In this document: piece after piece, positions 11,860 to 22,792 of the stretch
Position numbering within the stretch: position 1 is the first letter of the stretch
How the letters are laid out: each line of letters opens with the position of its first letter
Assembly (NCBI GenBank): GCA_022835595.1
Contig: BQUP01000002.1
Location: 186,001 to 250,000 of the forward strand
Source: Cystobasidium ongulense
Taxonomy: Eukaryota > Basidiomycota > Cystobasidiomycetes > Cystobasidiales > Cystobasidiaceae
Reading direction: 5' to 3'
DNA: 64,000 nucleotides
Notes under the pieces: model-generated
The model's database searches: none
Told to the model about the DNA's origin: nothing
What the model saw: the letters and a program-made list of their open reading frames with translations, nothing else
Position numbers and translations under genes: made by a program

Positions 11860-12158
11860 CCCACTGCCAAGGAGCCCATACCCGCAGCCAGCAATGGCAA
11901 CAACGAGGACGAGGATATCTCCTACGAAGAGGCCATTCGACGAAGGGAACAGAAAGAGCTAGAAGCAGCAAAGCTTATGTGTTCTCTTGAAAACAAGGAA
12001 GCCTGCTTGATGTGCAGTGGTCGATGCTCTTTGCTTTCGCCGAGTTCAGCGCGCCTTGCAAGACTCAGGTAGACCTGGTGAGCATCTTAGACTGGTGTTA
12101 TCAGTGCATTGCCACCAAGTACAGGGGGTTATTAAGCAACAAGCTGTAAACACACAGG
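11860..12158 (+). pseudogene. Duplicated RNR1 3' end (inverted relative to RNR1)
   Basis: About 300 bp here match the reverse complement of 7683-7980, the last ~55 codons of RNR1 plus ~125 bp of 3' flank, at roughly 95% identity by eye. The shared peptide includes [18 protein letters not shown] and [11 protein letters not shown]. The stop codon has changed to CGA (12022-12024), so the frame runs on to about 12072. Similarity fades after about 12158. The catalytic body of R1 is absent, so this is a gene-tail fragment rather than a second reductase. The high identity argues for a recent copy or for gene conversion with RNR1. Confidence 0.85.
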
Positions 12159-12735
12159 TAGCATCACAATACCACCGTGACCATCTAGCACTCCACTTTG
12201 CGCATGTGAGAACTGTAAAGGCCGTATTCAAGCTGCCAACTATCAGGGTGGAGTGCAACCAAGAGACTTTTTGCTAAGATGTATGATGGATACAGCATGT
12301 TTTCTGCCTGGCTTGTGAAAGTGTCAATTATTACCAATTAGCACGACAGAACAAATCTTCCCTCACAATTGAATCAATATTCGAGTACGATCAAGTCGCA
12401 GATTTGACTGAGATAGCTAATTTCCCTGCCTCAGTGTGCACTGAGAGCTGTATACTGCTCGGTCACCCTGCAAAGCAGGCAAGCCGCATCCGATCTTTGG
12501 GGACTTTGCATCCTTTTGTATTCCTGGCGACCAGCATACGGAGAATGCGAAGTTTCGACGTTGCCGACTCTCGCATCGTATATGATGTGATAAAGACCTA
12601 TAGATCGGGCGATGAACGGCACGAGCAACTCTGGCGATCTTGTGTAGTACTATATGCTTGCTCTCTTCTCTGGTGCGAATCGGGCAACAACAATTTTTGA
12701 CTTTGAGTACTGCCAAATTCTCGTGCTATATGGGA
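12159..12735. other. Gene-free stretch between RNR1 tail copy and COA8-like gene
   Basis: About 575 bp with only short open frames. No family, repeat or RNA was recognised. Confidence 0.4.
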
Positions 12736-13419
12736 TCAAGTTTGCTTCGATAGGCCATTTCTCCAGAGCTCAAAATTCCATCTCCAATCTCTATACACTG
12801 CTCTCATGGCAGGTCTCAAGTGACTGAAAATGCCAGCGATCCAGTCTCTCTGATACGCTTCAAAGTAAGGTGCTCTATTTTCGACCCAATTCCGATGAAA
12901 TTCCTCCATAATGTACGGATCATATTGGTTTCTACTTGGTGAAATAGATGACATTCTAGCTTTGGTCTCTGCTTCTTCTTTAGCTGCTGTAAAAGCTAAA
13001 TTTGATCTCGCCCAGTGTTCATGTGATATCTGATCTAACCGTCTTCTTTGAAGTCGCCATGCTAAGTCTTCAGCTTCAAAACGGCGTCTCAGATTCTCAA
13101 GCTTCTCTCGAGATGCATTAAGCTTGCTGTTCATTTCATAGCTGTCACGCTGCTTGCCAGACGCTTGCAAGTTGGCTGATGTAAAAGGTAGATTCGAACT
13201 GCCAAACTCGTCAAGCTGGTAAGGGTGAAGCTTCTTCGTCGAGTTTACGGGAGCAGGCGATGTAAAACGAGGAGCATAATAGACGGGTCGTAGATTCGTG
13301 AGAGGATCAGGTGGGCCAACGAGGTCTTGCTCTTGTGCCATAAGGTGTGCAAGCACTCGGTTGTTTCCACGTTTTGCTGTTCTTGCAGCTGCCTGCCGGA
13401 GAGCCTGACTAGACAGCAT
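12736..13419 (-). CDS. COA8/APOPT1-like mitochondrial protein
   Basis: Single-exon protein of 227 residues. The start at 13419 gives MLSSQALRQAAARTAKRGNN, a basic, Ser/Ala-rich mitochondrial targeting-like N-terminus. VGPPDPLTNLRPVYY matches the conserved VGPP..SNLRP entry motif of the COA8 (APOPT1) family. After a charged, probably helical stretch rich in Glu and Arg come the WARSNLAFTAAKEEAE and EFHRNWVENRAPYFEAYQRDW blocks, matching the W..QNL.F..EKEEF and FYK.FL...F..Y..DWY parts of the family. Human COA8 is a matrix factor supporting cytochrome c oxidase biogenesis; the same role here is inferred. An upstream in-frame start at 13497 is possible but has a poorer targeting sequence. The stop is at 12736-12738. 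Confidence 0.78.
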   Translation of the reverse strand: MLSSQALRQAAARTAKRGNNRVLAHLMAQEQDLVGPPDPLTNLRPVYYAPRFTSPAPVNSTKKLHPYQLDEFGSSNLPFTSANLQASGKQRDSYEMNSKLNASREKLENLRRRFEAEDLAWRLQRRRLDQISHEHWARSNLAFTAAKEEAETKARMSSISPSRNQYDPYIMEEFHRNWVENRAPYFEAYQRDWIAGIFSHLRPAMRAVYRDWRWNFELWRNGLSKQT

Positions 13420-13711
13420 GGCTAACGACGGGGCCGATAGTGAGATGTTGATAGGTATCGTCCAGGTTCTGCTCCTGTCGGTCGAACAACAATGCAATCC
13501 CTATGCGAGTACTCCAAAGAGAAGAGCTGCAAAAAGGTGATCGGGCACTCCGGACATCTAGAGACTTCAGCATATACGAGTACATCTTTTTGGGGAAGAG
13601 CTTAGACGCGACGGATACATCATGTGACACGTTGCGCTCAGGAACAGGGTATAACGACAGGGTATAAGCAGCTCTATAAAACGCCACACAAGGAAGAACG
13701 ATGTCTATTGC

Positions 13712-14784
13712 TCAAGCTGTATCCATATCATCGTCGCCGAATACGGCATCATTTGTTAGAGTATGGTCTTTCGTATAGTAATTTGGTCCTTCTTTGACTT
13801 TCTCGGCCATGTTCGCTGTCCAAGCACGTATCACATTGTCCATCTCTTGCGAAATGACTTTGCAGCCTTGTACAGCTAATTTGAGCATTCCTTCAAACCT
13901 ATCGATGCTTAGCCGTGTTTCCATATTCACAACTGTTATTTGACCTTCTAGTGGATCGTCTTCATCGGCTTCTTGATCCACATCTGTGACGCCAGGCTTT
14001 ATAGAGGGAGATAGACATGCGACTGTAACGGTTGGCAAATCGTTCTCTTCGGTCGCTGAGGGATCCAGCAAGGCTACATCATGTAGAGCAGACACTGCCA
14101 GCGAGGAAAGCGGTGTTGTGATGGAAATGCCTGCGTGTATCAAGGCCAGCGTTGTAGCATTAATTGCAGCCGAAAGCATCCCTGTTTTACTATAATCAGC
14201 AATTGTTCGACCGCTTTCGAGTATATTACGGATACGACCGACCTCCATCTTGAGATAAGACCTGTACGAAGATATCAATCTGTGACCGAGGATATAGATG
14301 TGTCGAAATAATGGGTTCAAAAGTATTCTTGATTGCAGCTGCCATTTCTACAGTCCGCCTAGCGAGAGAAAAGCGAGAGAAAGGTAGGCAAGCATTATGT
14401 TTACTCTCTGCATCCAACAATCAGGTCCTCGCGATGGCTTACTTGTCGCCTTTCGTTCGCTTTCGCCGCTCGCCAGCCACAAAGCCAGCGACGCTGCAGT
14501 CGACTTCGACTCTTGCTTCTCCTTCGGTCACAGGACCACCATGCCCTCCAGCTCCGCCTCCACTTTGACCAGCTCGCCTAGGTTCTCGAGGGCCGTAGAC
14601 AGCTACTTGAACGACCGTAAGGCCCATCTCGCAAGTGGCCGAGCCATCAGCAGCAGGTGTAGTGTCGAATGCGAATGAAATTGGTCGGATTTCCCTGCTC
14701 AGACGATTGTCTGCTCTGAAAGCGGCCTGCGAAGTTGTGGATTAGATTACGTTCCAGCATACAGAGGAGTAGCATACATACCAT
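13712..14784 (-). CDS. RRP41: Exosome core subunit RRP41/Ski6 (RNase PH family)
   Basis: RNase PH-fold subunit of the nine-subunit RNA exosome ring, acting in 3'-5' processing and decay of rRNA, snoRNA and mRNA. Exons in order: AAFRADNRLSREIRPISF; AADGSATCEMGLTVV then VYGPREPRR; after an intron, RTVEMAAAIKNTFEPI then HLYPRSQIDIFVQVLSQDGG; after another, LSAAINATTLALIHAGI, LDRF-type helix SIDRFEGMLKLAVQGC and a short acidic tail. The GPREPRR and YPRSQIDI...QDGG blocks separate RRP41 from RRP46 and MTR3. The proposed start ATG (14782-14784) directly abuts a GTATGT donor, so the initiator codon is its own mini-exon end. An upstream in-frame Met about 30 codons earlier is an alternative. The start lies only 185 bp from the divergent acyl-CoA oxidase start. 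Confidence 0.88.
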
Positions 14785-14969
14785 GCGAGGCCAGCTTCGA
14801 AACTGTCCAGGTTGTTGCTGGATGTTCGAAGAAGCACATTGACATCTCGAAAGCTGCATACGAAAGCCTCGATCACGCTCACAGCGCCGCCACTTCCACC
14901 TCGACGTCTCTTGTTCGCATCTCAAACCTCGCAGCCTTCTTAGCACCTCCCAAACAGCTCCAAGTAGCC
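14785..14969. promoter_or_regulatory. Short bidirectional promoter, RRP41 (-) / acyl-CoA oxidase (+)
   Basis: The two start codons are 185 bp apart and diverge, so 5' UTRs and promoters must share this stretch. No clear TATA or named operator was picked out. Confidence 0.5.
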
Positions 14970-17762
14970 ATGCCTGAAACCTCGGACCTCGACCTATGCC
15001 GCCGGAAGACCTCGTTCAATGTCGAATGCTTGGCGGCAATGCTGGAGCCGGAAGACCGACAACAAATGAAAGCAGACATTCTGCAAGTCATGATGAAGGA
15101 ACCAGCTTTCGACAAGGACAAAAGGTTCCCAATGTGTTTATATGCTGTTTGAATCTGAACTTACCGCTTGAAACCCTACGGCAGACCATACCTATCACGG
15201 TCTCAGGCGCTTGCAGCAGGTATAGCGGCGACAAGGAGACTTATACAGCTTAGACGCGAGCACCAGTGGAGTGTTCGTCTTGATATAAGCATACAGTTTG
15301 GTGCTTGTCTGATGCTCGCTCACTCTCAGCAAGAGCAGCTCAATATCGCTATGGAGCTCCTCGGCGATAGTAAGCACTATTGAAGCGAAACCTAGATCCC
15401 GTACTTACCCATTCTATCTGCCATTTCATCGATATCTTAGCCACCAGTCTTACCCTACATGAGCTCGCCTTTCGACCAGTTATAGCAAGTCAGGGTAGTG
15501 ACGAGCAGCAGGCTTACTGGTCGCCAAGGGTGAGTAAAAGATGAGCATGACAAGTATACCTGATAATTTTGTCTCAGCTGACGGGTCTGTCTCAACCAAG
15601 GCTGCTGAATATGCGATATTTGGCTGGTGAGTGCTTGCTTTGTGAAGCGGGCCCGAAAACCTTGTTGATCTGAAGGTTGCGTTCTCAGCTACGCTCAGTA
15701 GGTATACGCACTGTGCTGTAACTGTCGATTGCTAGACTGAAACGTCCTTCGTGACTGTTGTGTCTCCCAGGACGGAAGTGAGTTTTGTTGTATACTTCCG
15801 AGCGCCGTCGCTGATAGATTCTTGGTCCACAGCTAGGCCACGGTTCCAATGTTCAAAAAGTAGAGACGACAGCTACATATGACCACAAAAGCGAGATTTT
15901 CGACCTTCACTCGCCTACATTGACGTCTACCAAATGGTGGATGGGTGGTTTGGGAGTGTTGGCCTCGCACTGCATTGTTCAAGCCCAGTTGATCGTGCCT
16001 GCAGATGGGAGAAACAAGCACTATGGCCCTCATCTCTTCATCATGCGAAGTGAGAAAACACTACTTACTCTGACTGCCACAGTACACTGATATTGACGCT
16101 CCGACTAGTTCGAGACGAGCAAAACCATCAGCCGTTACCTGGTATAGTCATCGGCGATATTGGACCGAAAGCACATGGCGCCATGGCAGGCCTGGACAAC
16201 GGTTGTGAGACTACCCGCATAGGAAACATGTCTTACTCAGAAGCTGACGAAGAAACAGACCTCCGCTTCTCTCACGTTAAGATCCCACGCAGCGCTATGC
16301 TCTCGAGATTCGCACAGCTGTCAGCTGAAGGCGTGTATACGATGCCGCCGCATGCCAAATTGTCTTATGGCGGAGTGAGTCTGGGTCTGCTTCAATGTCA
16401 AACTGCTACCGGCTTACTATCCATCTGTGCTAGATGATATATATCAGGTGCGTATTCGAGTGCTCAGCAATTCGGCCTGTCATTTCTGATCTTCTCACCT
16501 GCAGAGCCCAGATGATTGAAGCACTAGCTCGCGCCGCAGCTCGATGTGAGTTCCAGAGACCTATAAAAGATGGATTATACTCACACATTCAACAGCTGTG
16601 ACGATAGCGACTCGATACTTACATGTTAGAAGGCAATTTGGCGGTGCCACGCCTGAACAAGAAATCCAAGTCATAGAGTACCCAAGCGTTTACATGCGAA
16701 TAGTGCCGGTGATCGTAAATGCATATGTTTTTATGCTGGTCGGAAAGCAAATGCTAGAAGACTACAATAGAATGGCTGCAGGGTTGAAGGATGGCAACAC
16801 AGCTATGCTTGCTGGGTAAGCAACCATCGAGGAGGATATGGTTTCGCTAGCTGACGATGATTTCTAGTGTGCATGCTATGTCTTCAGGGCTCAAGGTATA
16901 CGTCTCAACAGCCGTAGTAGAGGATTGCGAAACCTGTCGTAGAGCGTGTGGTGGTCATGGCTTCATGGCGTCGGCAGGTTTAGCAGCGATATATGCCCAT
17001 CAACTGCCTGCGACGACATACGAAGGAGATAACTATATACTTAATCAGCAAGTCTGCCGAGCTGCTGTCAAAGCATACGCCGATAATACAAGCCCTCGGC
17101 GCAAGACCGCTGTCTTATTGGAGCGCGTAAGCTCTGACCAACAGATGGGATTACTCTTAGAAGCTAGAGCAGCAGCCATGGTAGCACAGCTTGCGGACAA
17201 AAAAGGAAAGACACGCGAATGGACGGATCTGAGCTGGGACTGCGTCTCCGTAGCCAAAGCTATTACCGAAGCCAACATATGTCAACATGTCAAGAAGGCC
17301 ATCGATGGGCTACAGGGCCAAAAGGCTCTTACAGCCGAGCATCAGGCCCTCATCAATCTTTATCACCTGGTATGTCACAGCGCAGAGCCAAGCTGTTCGG
17401 ACTTCTGTAGCTCATGTGTCCTCTCACAGTGGGAGCTGTATACCGTCGATAAGGCTCGAGCGGACTTGCTCGAGTATAAACTTGTGGAAGCCAAGTTTTT
17501 CGAATCACTTAGATCCACAATCGACGAGCGGACGCGAGCCATACTGCCAGATCTTATCGGTCTGACCGATGCATTCGGCTTTTCAGACTGGGAGTTGAAC
17601 AGTACACTCGGTGGCACGGCAGGACGGCCATATGAAGCGTTACTAGGACAAGCCGAGCGCGACAAGGATCTGAATCTTGGTGACCAGGGGTATTGGTCAG
17701 ATGTACATGGAATCTTGGCAGAAGGCCGTTCCGGCTTCGCGTCGGTGCAAAGCAAGCTGTAA
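14970..17762 (+). CDS. Peroxisomal acyl-CoA oxidase
   Basis: FAD enzyme that performs the first, H2O2-producing step of peroxisomal fatty acid beta-oxidation. The start at 14970 (MPETSDLDLCRRKTSFNVE) fits the family N-terminus. Later exons encode a GHGSNV..VETTATYD block, STKWWMGGLGVLASHCIVQA, FSHVKIPRSAMLSRFAQ then PPHAKLSYGG, HVRRQFGGA, and CRRACGGHGFMASAGLA followed by TTYEGDNYILNQQ, which are the FAD/CoA and catalytic-base region of ACOX. The C-terminus is VQSKL, with SKL the canonical PTS1 peroxisomal import signal, immediately before the stop (17760-17762). Roughly ten short introns occur, mostly between 15140 and 16870, so exact exon edges there are approximate. The long final exon starts near 16868 and has one possible intron near 17369-17429. 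Confidence 0.92.
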
Positions 17763-18054
17763 ATACTGTGCAGCCATGTGCGCTGCCGAGCAAGGCTCTG
17801 CTGCCAGACTTGTGACGAGGCAATTCGGGCATGTAGATAGGTATGATCCGATACAAATCACGGAAATGCTGCAGGGTTTGTGACTTGCTGCACCGCTACT
17901 AAATGCTGTTGCCACTATCCTAATCCCAGAAATCCGACAAACCCGTTGCCTTGCCGGCGCAATCGCTGTTCAACTTCCGGCCTGGCTGTGGCAGACTATA
18001 CAACACACCTTGGCCCGCTCACAGCTGGTCTGCAGCCACACTCACAGTATCGTC

Positions 18055-19759
18055 ATGGGCATTAGCAAGGACACGTCTATACTCATCGTCGTAAGTTAGC
18101 TTTATCGGATTCCTGCAGCTTTCAACCGACATTGATGGCTCGATCACCGGCATATTTCAGGGCGGAGGCGTCTTTGGCTTGTCGACAGCGTGGCATCTTG
18201 CGCGAAACGGCTACAAGAACGTCAAGGTCATCGATAGACACGAGGCTCCTTCCCAGGATAGCGCCGGCAATGACTTGAATAAAATCTTCAGAACTTCCTA
18301 TGCTGATCCGACATACACAAAGCTGGCGGTGGAAGCTCGGGATCTCTGGGTCAGCGAGAAGGTACTAGCTGGCTGCTACCACGAATGCGGTTACATATTC
18401 GCCGTCCTAGGGAAGAGCGAGAAAAGGTGTGATTTCGGGCATTCACAGCAATTCCTGGTCTGACTCGTTAGGTTACAGTGTCCAGAACTGGCAAAAAGCA
18501 GTTGACAACTCAGTGAAGAACGGGGCTGTTATCGAACATTTGGAGAAGCCTGAAGATTTCAGAGCCAAAGCGCCTGTGATGACTGGTGCATTAGAGTACG
18601 TCCCAAAATTTACTGGTACATGCACCCTACGCCACTCACGTTATTTTCGCTTCCTAGGGGGTGGAAAGGTATTTATGACGCGAAATCTGGATGGACGCAT
18701 GCCTACAACTCGCTGAAGGCATTACACCAAGAATGTGTACGTCTTGGAGTGAAGTTCGAGTCTGGCCCTCGAGGAACAGCCAAGTCCGTTCTATATGCAC
18801 CGAATGGCAAGGCAGAAGGCGTTCTGGCCGAAGACGGTACTACGCACAGAGCTGAGCGTATAGTACTCGCCTGTGGTGCATGGTTGGATTCTATAATTGA
18901 TACTCATGGACAAAGTCTGGCAAAATGGTGCGCGTTCGAAGCCATGCGTTGTGAGAGCTGAACCATGGCTGACATGGACTCTAAAGCTGGTGTTTTATCC
19001 ACATCAAACTGACTGAGGAAGAAGCCAACGCGTGGAAAGACATGCCGGTCATAAATAATCGAGAGCTTGGGTACCTGTTTGAGCCTGATGTGGAGGGCAG
19101 ACGATTGAAGATTGCACCGCATGGTGTAGGCTATACACACTATATGGCGCCTGGGAAGTCCTACCCACGCAGTAAAGCCAGCTACCCCTCAGACGGGATA
19201 CCCACCGAGGCGAAAGAACAGGTCCGCGAACTACTGCGAACCGCACTGCCATCATTAGCAGAACGCCCGTTCGAGTACGAGAGAATGTGCTGGGATGCCG
19301 AGTAAGTCTGCTCACCGAAGGACTGCATCTTTACTGACCACATATTACTCTTTATCAGTACACCGGACGCCAACTTCCTGATAGCACAGCATCCTGACCA
19401 TCCAAATTTATATGTAGCGGGTGGTGCCAGCGCGCACGGTTTCAAGGTAAGCCAGAGCCCGGCGTTTTTGGGAGTGAAGGGAGTCTAACCAACAAAGCTC
19501 CTTCAGTTCTTGCCAAATATCGGCAAATATATTACGAATCTTCTAGAGGACAGACTGGACGCGGACCTTGCTAAGGCATGGCGTTGGCGACCTGAGCAGG
19601 AAATCGTTCAAGACACCAGTAGGCCGGATCGACCGAACGTGAGTTTAAGGACCACACGCTTGAGACGCATCATTACTACCCGAGCTGACAGTATCGCGTC
19701 CGCAGGCCGACTTAAAAGATCTACAAGGCTGGATGAACGAGCGGGCCGCTAGATTGTAA
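18055..19759 (+). CDS. FAD-dependent amine/amino-acid oxidase (fructosyl-amino-acid or saccharopine oxidase type)
   Basis: Exon 1 (18055-18090) encodes MGISKDTSILIV and joins in phase, across 18091-18160, to GGGVFGLSTAWHLARNG, forming the Rossmann GxGxxG FAD site. Next come NKIFRTSYADPTYTKLAVEA, seen in fungal fructosyl-amine and L-saccharopine oxidases, and a C-terminal GGASAHGFKFLPNIGKYI, the second FAD contact region. The stop is at 19757-19759 after LQGWMNERAARL. About six short introns are present. The enzyme should oxidise a secondary amine or N-substituted amino acid to imine with H2O2 release; the substrate cannot be read. There is no obvious PTS1 (ends AARL). A decayed copy of its last two exons lies at 22.8-23.05 kb, next to a Zn2Cys6 gene, and a fragment of that factor starts 9 bp after this stop. 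Confidence 0.85.
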
Positions 19760-19767
19760 TCGTTTTT

Positions 19768-20256
19768 TCCGCTGTATCTTCAGGTACCGCAAATGAGTTT
19801 ATAGGTGGAAAAGGTTCTTTTATACGATCTTCGTGCCACATTCTTGCTTCGACTGCGAGAACCATGTTATGTTGTGGAGTATAGAATGGTGTTCGGGTAG
19901 GGACGGTACCGTTATTCCATGATGGGTCGAGACATACTTAAAGGTCGCGCTTGAATGCCACGACGTCTAATATCTGTCAGCAAAAAGACATTAGAAGCAT
20001 TCAACCTGGATTTAAATAGAGTCTGAAAAAGGAGTGGAGATCTACGTAAACCCATGGCACGAAGAAGGCTTCACAAAGTATACCAGCGTGTCAGGCGTGT
20101 CTCTGTTGATGCCAAGATTGGAAAGCTTCCCGATATCTTGCTTTGGTTGCAGCCAAGGGAAGGAAGCTGATTGACTACCAAAAGAGGATCGAAGAGCGAT
20201 TGATTCGTACATTGAGGGCGAATGCCAGTGCCTGTTCATTGAAAGAGGCGACTGCA
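19768..20256 (-). pseudogene. Decayed internal fragment of the Zn2Cys6 factor gene
   Basis: About 490 bp matching 25238-25735 of the intact Zn2Cys6 gene, on the same strand, at roughly 80% identity by eye with several small indels. Shared landmarks are the CGCTGTATCTTC..GGTACCGCA segment at one end and the peptide SFGSQSASFPWLQPKQDI at the other. Neither the zinc cluster nor the C-terminal half is present, so no protein of this type can be made. Together with the oxidase tail copy at 22.8 kb it points to an old duplication of an oxidase/factor pair. Confidence 0.85.
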
Positions 20257-20610
20257 GTTGCGGGCTCTGCGTATGGCGCTAGTCAGCCTACACGACGTAT
20301 ACCTTGAGACAGGCATGGAAAATTGGAAGCCAGAACAAGGCTCCATTGGCAAGAGCGTATTCGAACGATCGATGGATTTCCGTCGTCAAGCATGGCAGGC
20401 TGCTCGGCCATTGCCCCCAAACACAAATGAACGTGAACATATCCTCCAATAGGTAGAGTAAGACACCGCATCAGAGGCCAAGCACCTTATCACTCAAATA
20501 AACCTAGGCGACGCCAGCCTTCGGACGTCCTTGAGATCTCGTTGAAAAGGTAGCCCGCCACTCAGGACGCATCGAATGACGGCGAGGAGATCACCTCTGT
20601 GTCTGGGAGG
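20257..20610. other. Stretch with no recognised gene
   Basis: About 350 bp downstream of the factor fragment and of the metalloprotease stop. A 64-codon plus-strand open frame at 20258-20452 is not recognisable and lacks supporting signals. Confidence 0.35.
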
Positions 20611-22065
20611 CTAGTAAAAGCAAATTCCAAGGAACCATCGGCATCGAGGAAGTCGAGGATAAGTGATGAGCTTTCCTCGCGTGGCAGTCCACAATATTAT
20701 CTTGTTTTCTGATCGCGGTCCGGCTGCGAGGTCGTAGAAGGCATTGGCACCACTGATGTCCGCCCTTGTTGGACCATTGAATGTCTCAAATGTGCTGTTG
20801 CCAATGCCAGACTCCATGACTGAGTTGAGTACGGTATTGGTAATGGCTACACACGGCTGAGGGGGATTGAGTGTTTGACAATCTTCGTGCGCTAATCCAA
20901 GGGTGTGACCCAGCTCGTGAGACATTATGAATATCAGCACATTCTGGTAGTTATTGATGAGTGACTGATCCCAGACGTAGATCTCCCTTCCCACACCTTC
21001 TCCTCTATTTGGGAGTGGCGCAGTTGCCAGAGTACCCGAACCAGGAGCCTTAGGGCGATTGACGGTCAGAGTGCGGAAAGTGGCTTGGTTGCAATTGTCA
21101 ACAAATTCGAACTGAACGTTTCGAAGGCCGGCATTCCACAATCTTATGGCTCGTGAAGTTGCTGCCGCTACGACAGCCGAAGCTCTGATGGGGATGAGAC
21201 TGAACGCGAAAGGCAGGAGATAATTGTCGTCTCTTTCGACACAGACGGCCACAACGGAGCCTCTTCTCCAGCGATTGGGAGTCCCAGTCGCGCCCGTGTC
21301 AGCAAATGTTCTCTTCCTTTTCCTAAAGTCTACGTCTTGTCCATATGTGTCGAGGCAGTAATCGATGTATGGCCCAGCGACAGCAGCGACGCGGGAGCTG
21401 TTTTGTGAAGGCGGGTAAGCATATCGGGCCTGATCATCGTCGACATTATCATCGAAACAATAGTCGAAGGGAACTTCATCGCTTGTTCGGAGGTCGGCAT
21501 CGATTCCATCGTCTTCGAGATTGACGAGAGCAGGCCATGGTCCAGCTCTCTCTGCTTCTCCGAGTAGAGTTTCGAGAGTCGGATTAAGAGGTTCACTATT
21601 AGGGTCGGATCCCACGGGGTCGGGAATGTTCGACTTTCCACCCTCTGTATCCTTACCGTCCTTTGGGTCCTTCCCATCCTTTCCATCTTTCCCACCCTTC
21701 CCATCTTTCCCATCCTTCCCATCTTTCGGATCTTTCCCGTCTTTCGGGGCCTTGTCTCCGGAATCACACTTGCAGTCTTCCGGCACCTCGCTATAGTGAT
21801 CCTTCTGGCCTTCTTGCGGGTCTTTGTGTTCGCCGCCTGCCTGGTCTTTGCCGCCTGGTGAGGCTGTGTCAGTTTCAGGTTCTCATCCTATAATCTCGAG
21901 CTGACTTTGTGTATGCTCACCGTGAACCGGTCCGGGAGTCGCCGTTGGCTTTCCAGCTCCACCGTGAACTGAAGAGGGAGGTCCTTCGGAATGGGAAGGA
22001 TAAGGGTGCGCTGCGACCGAGCTCGTCGCCAGGGTAAGCGAGAGTAGGATTAATGTGCACCTCAT
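20611..22065 (-). CDS. Secreted zinc metalloprotease (metzincin-like) with Gly-Lys-Asp repeat pro-region
   Basis: Two exons. The first (start 22065) encodes a signal peptide (MRCTLILLSLTLATSSVAA) and a His/Pro-rich stretch. After an intron at about 21856-21919, the second begins with a charged segment containing about eight KDGKDGK-type units (roughly residues 75-115). The catalytic domain carries SHELGHTLGLAHED, an HExxHxxGxxH zinc motif with a Glu after the third His as in astacin-like enzymes, and NSVMESG as the likely Met-turn about 25 residues later. Several Cys pairs (DYC, CVE, NCN, DCQ..PC) suggest disulphides. The product of about 465 residues should be exported and cut proteins outside the cell; substrate unknown. 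The C-terminus ends LGICFY without a GPI signal. It sits between the two halves of a duplicated oxidase/regulator locus. Confidence 0.82.
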
Positions 22066-22792
22066 GATTGTACTGGCTGAATGTATGTAATGTGAACCGG
22101 AGAGGTAAGTGAAGCCTACAGAGGCAAGAACGAGTTGTCAGTTTGTTGCCTGTTTGAACATTTCACTGTGGTAAGGTTGAAAGCGGAGAAGGTCAGAGAT
22201 CAGGATTAATCAGGTACACTCGACCCCTTGGGAAGTGTCTGGCCAAGGAGACCCATGTACCCGTATGTAATCCAGACCCTCAGTCTGCCTAGATGTCGAT
22301 GCGGGGCTGGCCAGGATCGTAAGACCGTGGTCGGATGCAGTTCTGCAATCAACGGCCAAGAATTGCGGGCGCTGCCTGTCGTATCAGTGACACGGTACGA
22401 GACAAACGAGCGTACGGCTTAGCTTGTCAGAGAGAGCACTGCCAGGCCCAGCCCTTGATCACGAGGCTGCCTGACCGTCTGTGGAGATCTCAGCCCAGTA
22501 TCTTGCGGGCCCCGGTATGCATGATAAGACAGCCACTGGCATCTGCAACAGTCGTGAGTGTTCGCAAGTGCATAGACTGGACTCTGTTACCTTCCGCCAA
22601 GACTGTTACAAGCACCAGGAGCTCAACCCCGCCCGCAAACGTTTTGCTACAGTACAAATGAAAGAAGGCTGCTCTCTACGTCTACTTGCGGGGTCCCGGG
22701 TTTTCCGGAGACCCGCGCTTTTGGAAAGTGGGTGGGCGGAGGATGCGTTGGTTCCCACACTAAGGCAGCGACGTTGTGGAGGGATGTCCGTT
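22066..22792. other. Metalloprotease upstream region, no gene recognised
   Basis: About 730 bp upstream of the metalloprotease start, leading to the oxidase tail copy. Only short open frames; no known family or repeat. Confidence 0.4.

Noticed and set aside
20258-20452. 64-codon plus-strand open frame after the Zn2Cys6 fragment, considered as a transposase remnant
   Set aside because: No catalytic motif, terminal repeats or target-site duplication; the peptide resembles no family I know.
22066-22792. Search for more of the decayed oxidase upstream of its tail copy
   Set aside because: No similarity to earlier oxidase exons could be seen; the copy begins near 22793.
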